The position numbers and the translations under genes were made by a program. A stretch of DNA of 64,000 bases from Diphasiastrum complanatum. Its lineage: Eukaryota > Streptophyta > Lycopodiopsida > Lycopodiales > Lycopodiaceae. Of the stretch, positions 15,578-27,900 are shown piece by piece. Numbering within the stretch: position 1 is the stretch's first letter; every line of letters begins with the position of its first letter. The notes under the pieces are model-generated. The model saw only the letters and a list, made by a program, of their open reading frames with translations, was not told the DNA's origin and did no database searches. Location: the NCBI GenBank assembly GCA_029204225.1, contig CM055103.1, forward strand, positions 38,235,648-38,299,647, in the 5' to 3' direction.

Positions 15578-15771
15578 ATTATCTAATTGTGTATCCATTC
15601 ACGCATATATTTCCAATTTTCGCACCCATAAAAAAAGAAGCCCCAACTATCTATTAGGGAATTAAGGGTAAGTAAGTACACTCAAAAGAGATAATTGGCA
15701 AATTGAGGCGCCATGGCCTTCGTAAATGAGAGGGAGAGGTGGTGCCTCTGGTTTGATCACTTTTCCCGCTC

Positions 15772-15778
15772 TATATAT
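15772..15778 (+). promoter_or_regulatory. TATA box candidate for RFC3
   Basis: TATATAT lies 136 bases upstream of the chosen ATG. It is followed by a purine-rich GAGAGGGGAGAGAGAG leader, typical of a plant 5' UTR. Its position suits a start site near 15800-15810. This is a sequence-based guess only. Confidence 0.5.
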
Positions 15779-15913
15779 CGTATTGCCCCTCTTTATTACA
15801 TAACAAGCAAAGCAAAGGGAAGAGAGTGAGGGAGAGGGGAGAGAGAGAATTTGCAAAGCAGGCAAGAAGAGAAAAAGAAGGAAAACCTGATCGGAAGGAT
15901 TTTCGGACAGGCG

Positions 15914-18900
15914 ATGGCGAAGCAAGGGGGGCCGAGCCCCATGGACGTGGACGTAGCAGCGGCTCTTCTGCCTCCCAGCAGCAGGTTCACAGCTCAGCAA
16001 AAGGGGAAAGGGAAGGTGGGCACTGTACGACCGGGCGTGGGCGAAAAGGGAGGTCCCTGGGTGGAAAAGTATCGACCCACATCTCTTTCTGATGTTGCTG
16101 CTCACAAGGACATTGTAGAAACCAGTGAGTTTATTGCTCTTCACGGAATCTCAACACTGTATTGTCTTGTTAGTCGTATTTTCATCCATCATTTCTATTC
16201 TCAATCAAGTCATAACAAACGTGGAAGAGATTATCATTTTTTGTTGACTTGGGTTGGGGTGACTTCTTATACTCGGATATGGCTGGAAGTTGATAGACTC
16301 ACTGGGGAGAACAAATTACCGCATTTGCTGTTATACGGTCCTCCTGGAACTGGAAAGACATCCACAATTCTGGCTGTGGCACGAAAGCTGTATGGCATTC
16401 AATTTCAGAATATGATTTTGGAGCTTAATGCTTCGGATGACCGGGGAATTGATGTTGTTCGCCAACAAGTTCAGGACTTCGCAAGCACTCAAAGTATCTG
16501 TTTTGGGTGAGTTTACAGCCTCTAATTTCTGGCATAGAAGCTTTAGTAATATATATGTCTCAGCCTGTTATGCAAAAGAGCGGATGATAGTGTTCATATA
16601 ATGATCTCAACTGGGTTTGCAAAGCCGCAATACAGACCTGAACTTGTTCAAAGCCTGTTCAATCTTCATCCATGTTCATATTCTTTTCCAACAGTTGGGC
16701 CTAGCTGAACTATTTTTTATATTGACCTTTTTTGGTATTTTTTTTAATACTTGGCATAGGATTTAATTTTCACTAATCAATGTGCAAACCTCTCCTATAG
16801 TTGATCCATGTGAATTATTCGAGTGTCCAAGAGCTTGTTCTTGGGCCTATTTATGGTGTCTTAGGGCCCAAATGAGGGCTAGGTGTACCAGTGTGACCAT
16901 TGCCTTGTCTTGCTATTGGGACACAGGTACCCACCTACTACCATGTTTGACGCATCAAACCAATTTTGAAAAGGTCTTCAATCTTTTTAAGTTATAAATT
17001 CTAACTCTAAGCATTGAAGCTGCTGATTTGATCTTGAGGTTCAAATATTGGGCATCCTGCTATCACTGAACTATTGTGTTTGAAGACAATTCAAGTTTCG
17101 ATCTTCTTAACTTATGACTTATAAGAATGAGCATTAAAGCCATTGACCACCTAGCATTTGTGAATCAAGAATCAATGATTAGGAGATAGGATTCAATCTT
17201 GTAGGCAATATATGTCATGTATAATGTGTTTTGGATCTTTCTTAAGAGTTGAAGCCAAATATTATTGATCAACCATTAGTAAGTTTCAACCTTAGACTTA
17301 CTACTGAGTATTTTCAAAGAGCTCTTTTAATTTTAATCTTCTTGAGTTGTCACCTATAACATTGAGTTGCACTCAAGCGAGTGGTCACTGAGCACTGAAC
17401 ACCAAGCTACGAGCATATTCTCAGCAATAAAGACTTAGGAGTCTTGACTCAAGAGACAAGATACAATTGAATCCTGATTATAGTCTACATTGTATAGAGC
17501 TATAATCGCAGACCAAACACTAGACATTAAACTAGCGCTTGTTCATACTATAACAAAATGCTAGGAATAAAACCGGCAAAGAAAAAAGACCCCTAACTTG
17601 TGTTGGCTAGTTCAAATTGCAAACTTTGGTCCTAAGCAAGCAACTAGTTTCAACTTATTTTTCATGACAATATTTTTGGTAAATGTGTCGAAATAGTAAC
17701 CATCATGATTTCTATGAAAGCTCAAGGGCTAACCCCAAAATCAAGACACACAAGTCATTCTATTTAGCAAATTTTTACAAAGTTTTACTTATGAGCAAAT
17801 GTTTGAACAAGTTCCCAAAATATGTGAACACTCGCTTCATAGTAGGCAACAAAAATCGTAATGGATGTTTTCTTCTTGTAGCTTATAGTTCTTATACATA
17901 AAGTCACTCCTAAATGTTTGGCATATTTTTGCAGAATACCTTGACAAATCCAAAAAATGAAGCCGACATCAACTTTCTTACATTCAAGGGCTTATTTTTC
18001 AGCTTTTCATGCTATCATACCAAACGAACAAACTATACTAATTCTCTCTTGAAGGATTCTAGCTTACAGTCAAATCTCTTTGTTTATTTCCCTTTTATCA
18101 AGATCACTATTATATTTCCTCTTCACGAAGAGTTATAGGACATCTCACACTTTGCTTGTCTTTCTCAGTTCACAAATTGCTTTTTCACATTTCAATGACT
18201 TGGCTTCCCAATTCGTTCATGATGGTTGAAAAATAATCTTCTAATACTCAGTGGCTGACTATTTCTTGATTTCAATCTCATTTATGTTGAAACGCTCATG
18301 AATTCTCTTCAAGAGGCTAGTTGAGTATTGTAGTTTCCTGAAACTTTCATGATGAATTAAAGTTTGTCATATATTCCTTAAAATGAGCTACTAGGAAATT
18401 TCCTCTCATTCACAACTTCAATATATCTCCTATTTTACAAATAATGGTTGCTACTATCATCATGTCCACACAGGTAGTAGCTCAAAACTCACTTGCTCTT
18501 CCATGAATTTTCATGGTCTTTATGAGCCCTTCAGAATTGAGTCATTATGCTCATGAATAAAGTCCCTTCACCTTGATGGCTACATATGTTTGACTTGATG
18601 AACTCATATGCATTGGGGTAGAAAACCTAAGTGTTAGCTGATTTCTTTCGAAGATAGTTACCCACAACTTAAAAATATAAAGAGAACTATAAGAAAGTAA
18701 CATGCAGGGCAAAGAAGCAACATGGAGGGGCCAAGAGGCCCCCCCCCCCCCCCCCTCCTTGCCTTTTTGCGTGCATTTATTATCTATTAAGTTCTATAAT
18801 AGGGCTGCATTTCTTGCACTTTACAATTCAGCAATTTGATATTTTGAATTGAGGAAGAACAAATTCCATGTTTTAGGGTTTTCTACGACAAACATTATTT

Positions 18901-21900
18901 ATAGTTGACAGATTTTTGTAGAGTATATCTTTTTGTTGTCTCTCTTGTATGTCCTAGTTATGTGGTAGAGTGGATGGAGTTGAGCTCTTGAGATCAGGGA
19001 GAGAAAATGGAATGAAGAGAAATATAATGAAGAATTGTACAAAGAAAATTTGCTTATAGAGAAGATTGTGAGTATGAAGGTTAAAAGAATACAAGTGAAC
19101 TATGCTGAAAAACATTCATAAGTAACATGCATTCAATGTAGAAGAAGGTAGGATCTCAAAGGAGGCAGGTTCTCTCTCTATTATGAATGTAGAGTACGTG
19201 GAGTGACAATTTTCTAGCTGAAAAGATAGTCTTGTCAAACAAAGCAACTAGCATTCACATGAGCAAATGGGAAATATTGAGAGAGACGATGAAAGGATGG
19301 CAAGGCTTACTTGCAGACACTGAGGAGCATCCGGGTTACCCAAGTGCCTACTTGGTGTTGGATCCAAGGAGGAACCTTGCTCGAGTTCCTTTGCCTAGTG
19401 GGCAAGTTCTTAGACTGGGGTGTATAGTTGCACGAATTGTTGATGCGTAGGCAAAATATAGGAGATTCCAAATCGAATCAGAATTGGCCGATTTTGAATT
19501 GGCTGGGGACCCGAATCGTTTCCAGGCTATTTTCTAGCGAGCGCTCGATTCCGATTCATTTCATGTTTAGGGAAGAGAGAGAGAAGTGCGCCTTTGCTCT
19601 TGAGGGACTTGGAGAGTGTAGAATTAGGGGAGAGAATAATGATTGATAGGGGGGAGAGAATGTACATTGTGGATGTAGGGAGAGTGTGAATGATGAGAGA
19701 TAGTTTAGGGAGTGAAGTTTGAAGTTTGAAGAAGGTGAAAAGAAAGTTAGAAGAGTGAGGCTTGAGCTTAATAGAGTGGAGAGAGGAGTGAATGGGTGAA
19801 AGAGGAGAGAAGGGAGAGGGAGAATGATGGACATTGGAGAGTTAGTTTATAGTTAGAGCTTTTGGATTTAGTAGTTAGTGTAATAGCGTAAGAGGTTTTA
19901 GAACTCTTAGGCTAGAACTTAGAAGTTAGCTTAGTTAGGATAGATTTTTTTGCAATTTTGTTTTTTGGTATAATCAAGATTTGAGGTCATGGTGAAGGCA
20001 AGAGATCCCGCTTGGGAGCATGTGCCGGTTGCAAGAGGATATGGCAACTAAGGTACAAAGAGGTGGACTTATAGGTATTGCAATGTCACCTACACAGGCG
20101 GTCCTTTGCGGATTTGAGCACACCTCTTGGCAGTGCGTGGTTACAACATAGTTGCTTGCACACAGGCGCCAGGAGACATTGGTAAGACCTGGTAGCGCTG
20201 CAATGCCGATGCACTCGGTACCCTTGTTGCACATGCAGGAGTAGGTGAACTTTGAAATATGAAATTTGACTGCTCTTGTTAGCTTTCAACTTGTAACTAT
20301 CTATGTAATATGCTAATTGTAATATGCAAAAGTGATAATTGATTGCTCAAGCCTCATAATTCATCAAATAATTGCCTTTGGAAATTGTTCTTTGCCATTA
20401 TGCACATTACATTGTGAATCTTGACTCTTAATTCATCATTCCAAATTCCAATTTCTGATTCTTGATACGCGAAGTTTGAACCTTGAACATTGAATCATGT
20501 CACATGATGTTCATTGTGAACAGGACCTTCAGAGCCTCAGAGTAGGACTCCTCCCACATCATCGGCTTCAGAGCCTATGGGCATGCCCTCTTCCTCAGCT
20601 CATCACGGCCGCCCATCATTGGATGTTGAGTTCTCACTTGAGGGACCAGTGGATGCAGGTGCATGCATTGTAGCCATCATCTAGGGTTAGGGTACGTGTC
20701 CGTCCTAGAGGTAGGGACTTTTATGTGTCATCGTATAGGCAATTGAACATGGATCTTGCTCTCATTGTTATCAGGGGGCTCTTCTTTGTATGTGACCTCC
20801 CCTTCAACTTAGCGGCAACACATGAATGGGAGAAGGCGATATTAGCTGTTTCCTGGATTGCTTCAGAGTGGAGAGGGCCTAGCATGGAGCAGTTGAGGAC
20901 TCGAGAGTTGCTCCAGGAGAGAGATGAAGTGAGCGAAGAGCTAGAGCCCATTAGGTGAGTTGTGACTTGTGACTATTGCAAGTTGCAACTTGGCTCGTAT
21001 AATGTAATAATTAATCACTAATATCTCTTGTAATTTGTATAATAGTTCAATGTTCCGTCTGGTACAATGTCGTATGTATCCTTGGATTGCCCATTTCTCC
21101 TTGTACTATTGTTGACCTCTTGAAGCCCTCTTTGTGGCTTTCGGCTCGCACACCAGCCTCACACTGCCTAGTTGGCCGGTCTTCGTGCATGGTACGCTGA
21201 AGCTGGTGGTGTTGTGCGATTTTACATCTTTTGGAAGTGTCCTTCCCTTTTGACATGTGGTACGCAGAGGGGTCCACCCCATGCACTAGGCTTGTCCACT
21301 AGGTGAAAGAACCCGGGCAAGGTTCCTCCTCGGATCCGACACCAAGTAGGTAATTGGGTAACCCGGATGCTCTTCAGTGTCTGCAAGTAAGGAAACCCCT
21401 GCAATTTTATCTTTAAAACATACTATACATAGCAAATTCCCCCGCGTACTTATGCCACAACCAAATCAAAATTTACTCTACAAATGATGCTGGTTACAAG
21501 TGTCATGGGGAAGTTTATAGAGATGGTCATTTGTTTCATAATGAAGTCCATGAAGAATAGTAGTAGGAACAAGATCAACATCAAGGTGGAGATCCATCTG
21601 TTGATCCATACGGAAGTATCATTCATTAGAACATCTATGAAGATTTGATAGAAAATGATGACTATGAAGCATACGAGGAATTTTGCTATAGTGAGGAGGA
21701 AAATTGTGATTCTGAATCTTCTCTTGAGTCTCTTTGTAGCTAATACTAGTTTAATTTCAATGTCACAACAACAATACAATTATAGTGGACGTTTGTGTGG
21801 ATCCAAAACTCATTAGTTGCTACCAATGGTTCTAAGGAGGGTTGGAAAATGACTATAGGGAATGTTGGACGCAATTCTTGTCCTCCAAAATTAGATACTT

Positions 21901-24900
21901 TGTGGTGTAGTTGGTACAAATGTTAAACTCCAAAACTGAGTTTTGATGCTCGATTTGATTTTATTGATGTGGAAGAATGGTTGTAAATTTTGATAATCAT
22001 TTTCAGTTGCATCCTAAATATGATTTTGATGAGCTTATGATCAATGACATACTTTGATGGACCTGCTAAGATTTGGTGGTGGTTGGAACGATCTAATGTT
22101 GATACATATGGATGGAGATATTCTTTAAGTAGATTTGCATGGAGATGTTTAACAACCTTTGACTTCCAATGTTGTTTCTCTTTCCAGCAAACTAACTCTA
22201 TTCAAGCTTCTAATAAATGTGGTATGAATGCAGCTCCAACAATAGCCACGGGTTGCCTTTTCATGTTTGAAGGCAAGAATGCTTAAGTAGGGCAATTTTC
22301 ATGCACTGTACAATTTTAGTACTAAGTAGGAATTGATACTAGCCAATAATTTATTGTAAAGGGTCTGGAATGAGTTTGAAGGATACAAAGATGCCTTGTA
22401 GACAATCAAGCCGTTAGTCAATAGTTAACTGGCTGTTAATAAGTTACTAGGGTATATAGAGCATAGTCCCATAGGAATTTCTGAAATTTTTTGATACTTG
22501 TGGAGTTTGGAGGTCTCTCTCCTAAACTTGGAGATCTTGGTTCATGTATCCACAATCACATGAGAGTTCTTGCCAAACTCTAGCAAGATACATGATCAGA
22601 AGGTTAGAAAATCAATATATCACCAATTCAGTGTGATTTTGCACATATCTTGGTGCTCTTGAAAAACTAACTGTTCTACAAGTATGTACTGTTAATTGTT
22701 TTCTAGTTTATTGCTTTTCTTGCTTGTTTACTGCATTTTAGATGGTAGGGCAGATTATAGCTCTCACTTGCCATGTCACCCCCTGGAACCTATTCATAGC
22801 TGATGCAAGGAGTCTTTTGAGCTTACTCATCTGAAACTACAGATTATGTGACAAGTGACTCAAAGGTAACTAGGAAGCTTGATAAGACCCTGTCGTGGAC
22901 TGTAAAAAGGGCTCTGTTAGAAAGAGAGCTTGACCATTCTAGACGTTTTCAATTCATGAGATTTATAGATGATGTTGGAGCATGTGATGGTCATGTCCTA
23001 AGAGTTTGTAGGCAAAAGGCTTCACAATGAGAAGCTGCAAGATGATTTCTCGTGGTGTCCTTGCTGTATTGATGATGAAGAGTACTCGTCTCTAAAGGAA
23101 GAGTATTCACCTTTAAGTTGGTATGAAAGGAAGAAAATAAAAGAAACACCATTTATAAGTGATGTGAAAAATTGCCTACATTGGCAAATCTAGCCATGTA
23201 GAATATTGTACATTTTGTCAATATTGTTTGTTAGTTACTTGAATGGCCAAAGTGCCACTTGTAAATTCACACCTAAAGTAGGTTACCACGAGTCAAGAGG
23301 AGTGGTTGTGTCCATTTGGTAGTGATTCCTACTTTGTAGGATCTAGACCATGATTTATGATGAGATTTATACCTACCATGCACCTACCAAGCATGACTCT
23401 TGGATCTAGACTAGGGTTTTCACATTAGGGCAAGAAAGTTGAGCTTGTTTTCTATCAAGCTGCTAAACTAGATCTTGTTTTCTGATGACTAGTATCTGAT
23501 AGATTGTTTAACAAGCACACAATCAACCTTGTGGATCATTCAAAGATCCATTTATGGTCCTTAGTACTGTACTTTTCACAAGAGAGGTTGAACATGACTT
23601 ATAAGAGGATATCTTCTTGATTTTGTAGGAGACAAATGCTGAAATTGTTACTGAGAACCAACCGCTGACCAAATTATGTTTGTAAGTTTGCTACTTAGAA
23701 TGAATGCTCTCAGCTTACCATCTAAAAACTGATGATCTTCGTGTTTCCACCATTTGGAACATGCAGTACAAGGGCAAATGTGAAGCTTGTCATTTTGGAT
23801 GAGGCAGATGCTATGACAAAGGATGCACAGTTTTCACTTCGCAGGAGTAAGATCCATACTGTCAAATTTGGACATTCAGTTATTAGTTGTATTATGAAAG
23901 AAGATGATTAATTATTTGCTCAAAGTTTCACCAAGATAAGCTAATCACCTTCCGTGTCGATGGTCTGAGACTTTTTGAGTGACTTTCACAAAGTTTAAAC
24001 CACAATTTCTAGTTGGTATGCAAAGTTACTACGCTAGAATTGACATTGACATATACGTGCAATTTTTTTGTCACAGTTATTGAGAAGTACACAAGGAACA
24101 CTCGGTTTTGTCTTATTTGCAATTATGTAAGCAAGATCATTCCAGCATTACAATCAAGGTGTACGAGGTTTCGGTTTGCTCCACTGGATGCCAAAAATAT
24201 CAGTAATCGTTTGCGATATGTGATCGAACAAGAAGGGTGTGGATATCTTGTTGAACACATATGCTAGTTTGGCCTTGATTTATTTTTTTGTTACTGGTCA
24301 ATTTATTGATATTGCAGTCATGATTGCGTATGATTTATAGTCATTACAAAGTCGTTGCCTGGGATCCTGATAAGCAGGCTATAACTGGAGGAGATGCTGA
24401 AGTCATTTACCAAATGTTTTTAGGACCATGAAAATGCGTTATGTGCTAGCAGGCTAAGTTATCCAGTTTTTTTATTAATTCGAGAACAGTTAAATCCATA
24501 AGCTTCTGAACTAAAAGGATTAACATGGCAAGAATAATTGTCCAGATAATAAAATCTGCTTCCAGGTTCCATGCATGTTGATCTTCACTTCAGCCAGCAT
24601 TGATGATTGGCTGTTTGCTCCACTGGAACAAGGGGGCACTTAATGTGAGGTTTTAGCCATTCATTGTTGGGACTAAGACTGAAAAATGGTGTAATTTTTG
24701 ACTTGCACTGGTGTCAATGTACAGGTTATAGGTTTTACTGTTGAAAGACGACTTTCATAGCTGTCTAGCTTTGTGATTCATTGTGTAAGATGGCTTGAAT
24801 GGAGTCCTTTAATTCTAAATAAAGTCATACAAGTAAGTTTTATTGTGTGGACTTCCACTCTATTTTTTTGACTGACATTTTTTGGCACAGGAGCTCTTGA

Positions 24901-27900
24901 TTTTGTTATGTTTTAGATTCTTGTTGCTCATAAGGCAATGTACAATAGTGGGTAGCTGCCAGAAGGAATTGATTGTGACTTTTCGAGTCGTTATTGCATC
25001 ACTTTTGAAGTACCTTTTTTTTTGAGTTAATGAAGACGAGATGTGTATTAGAGGGAAATGTGGTCACTTTTTTGAGTCTTAGTGCATCGCTTTTGAAGTA
25101 CTTGGTTGTTTTTATTGAGGCAGTAAAGAGGACATCTGTTGCTTCTTTTCTGTTGAAGGGTTCCAATGTTAATGTTGTTGAAGTGTGACCATTTTCTTAC
25201 GTAGCTGATCTCTCCTTGTCTCAATCTCCATTTTTCTTTTGGCTACATTTCTAATCCATGTTAATGGTTCTTTATGTAGTTCATAAATTAAAGTGCTGCA
25301 CCTTCTATTTGGCTTCTTTTTTGCAAGACTGGATGTCACAGACACTGGACTGAGTGCAGTTGTCAGATTAAGCAATGGAGACATGCGAAAGGCATTAAAT
25401 ATATTGCAGGTACTCATTGAAGTATTTTTCTCACAGTTTCAATAATAAAGTGTTTTTGATTATCTGATTTTGGTTTGTCCCATTTTAATTTCTCTTTTTT
25501 ATTCTAGGAAATAAGTCAAGGAGTTCAGACTATTGTTGCACTTTGATTGTAGAATTCTTTTTTTCTTTGTGCATTTCCTGATTTAGGACTTCCTGTTCTG
25601 AGCTCAGTAACTAAAAGAACTAGTGTAGATTGATAATTTTCTCTCAAATATAGTTTGTCAACAAGACATGCTTTGAAACATATATCAGGCCATTTGAAAC
25701 CTGTTTATAAGTGAAATGTTTGAATTTTCTTCATTTGCTTTGCTTGATTGTTCTCATGTACAGGGATGAACTTAAGTGAGTTCACAGATAGTTCTAATTA
25801 AGGATGAGAGGCAACAAGTTCTTGCTGACAATAAGTCTCCTGATGCAACATGATCAAGTCTGTTAAACAAGCACATAATTTTGATGTTTGGCATGTCCTA
25901 CCAAATCATTTCATTGTTTGTTGTTAATTATTGTAGTAGAACTCAATTTTTAGGAGAATAAATAATACTCCTTTTAGCTAACTCTTGTCCTGTGTTTTGA
26001 CAGTCTACACAAATGTCCTCACCACATGTGAGTGAGGAAGCAGTATACCTTTGCACTGGGAGCCCGATGCCAAAGGATATCGAGCAGATTGCCTACTGGC
26101 TTTTGAACGAGTCATTTGTTACTGCATATCAAAGTATCCTAACCATTCAATGATGTGATGAAGTTCACAACTTCACAACTTTTTAGTTTCTACTATTGAC
26201 TTGGCTCTATAGATCAAGCCAGCAGTTGGACTTGACCAAGTTAGGATTAGTAGCCTTTGTGTTTACCAAGAAAACATTGCCAATCTTTGACAAGGGAAAA
26301 GGCGTGTCTCAGATGAAGACACTCAAAGGTTTGGCTCTGGTGGATATTGTGAGGGAACTTCATCCGTATGTTACTTACCCTTTTTCATAGAGCTAGCTTC
26401 AATCACTTTTGACATTTGTATCAAAATTGACAAATTCCACGACTGCATTTGTATGGTTCACAGGTTTGTGTTTTGTATAAGCATGCCTGCAGTTGTTAGG
26501 GTGCCGCTTATCAATGCCCTTGCAGACATTGAGTACGTTAGCTTATCCTATTGCTCCCCATCGTTGAAATTATTTTTTTCAAACTTCTGTGAATAATTTG
26601 TTTCTTCAGTGGTTAGTGTTCACAGCCTTTTTAATCTCATTCATTTCAACTATTTAGCATGTGTTCAACCTTCAAGGATGACGTGAATCCATTGTGTTTG
26701 ATAGAGATTTATGTTTAACCGGTGGTGTTGAACTGTTGTGTTTGATAAGTTAGAGGTTTAGTTGGGCATGAGTAGCACTGATCACCTTGAGACAAATTGG
26801 CAATATGAGAGATTTAACCAAGCATCTTGTGTTAGGAAAGCGATTCCTACATTTAGTGGTTTTTAAATAATCTTGTATACAGCATAAATAGGTAGCTTAT
26901 AAGGCTAGAGCTACACACCAGTGTAAAGTTCATCCTACTTTTGATATTTCTCATTCAAAGGGGCATTTACATGGCAGAAGCGATTGTAGAAATGTTTACT
27001 ACGAAAGTACTTGGTTGCATGGCATGGTAGACCTGCATATGCTCAATGTGGGAGATTGAGAATATGTTATGTGTACAAGTACCCACATTTTTAACCTCGT
27101 GAGCTTCGTAGAGGTATGCTAGTCTATTCCAATTTGTAGTTGGTTGGTAGATATGAGCAACAAATTTTTGCCCTTTTATGAGATCAATAATGTGCTTTGC
27201 TCTTTAGTGATAGCCCAGAAGTGAGAGAAAACGAGTGTGTTGGTCTTTGTACCAATGCATGAAACTTGATGTGGACATATGTTGTGCGTGTGACCTGCAC
27301 CTACTCTTGGGTGCAAATGAAATGAGTAGGGATTTATCATTTGGTCCATGATGAAGTTGATGGTCTAAGACTCTGTGGATTGACTCCATAGGGCTGAAGA
27401 TTACATATCTCCTTTGTTACATCGTGCATTATTGTAGAGGCCGCATCAATATATTTCTATGCCATATTAGCAGACATGCAATTCTCATTTGAGATCTTTG
27501 TCAACCAAATGCGTTGCAAGGATTAGAGATAGAGGAAATTAAGCCATGACGATCAGGGCCGTTTTAGACCCCTGAGACAATATATAACATTTGGCCCCAT
27601 TTATCATTTTAACGGCTCCAATTATTAATCTATGCATATGCTTTTGATACTTTTGAGAGAACTTATAGATAAGATTTGTTGAGTGCCTAGCTAAATAGCC
27701 TAGCCCTTAGTTCTAATTAGTTGGTTTTAGAAGATTTTTTAAGGGCATACATATTAGTATATATAGAGTAGGTAGTGGCCTTAGAGAGTTGGGTGATTTG
27801 ATTTTTTTGATACTCTCTTCAGTCATTCTCTCTCCATCTCGAATCTCCGTTTCACCATGGTGAGGTTAGGGGATGTTGGGGGGGATTACATGGTAGTTTG

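Noticed and set aside
15662-16144. 160-codon minus-strand ORF opposite RFC3 exon 1
   Set aside because: Antisense shadow of the RFC3 leader and exon 1; no similarity to known proteins.
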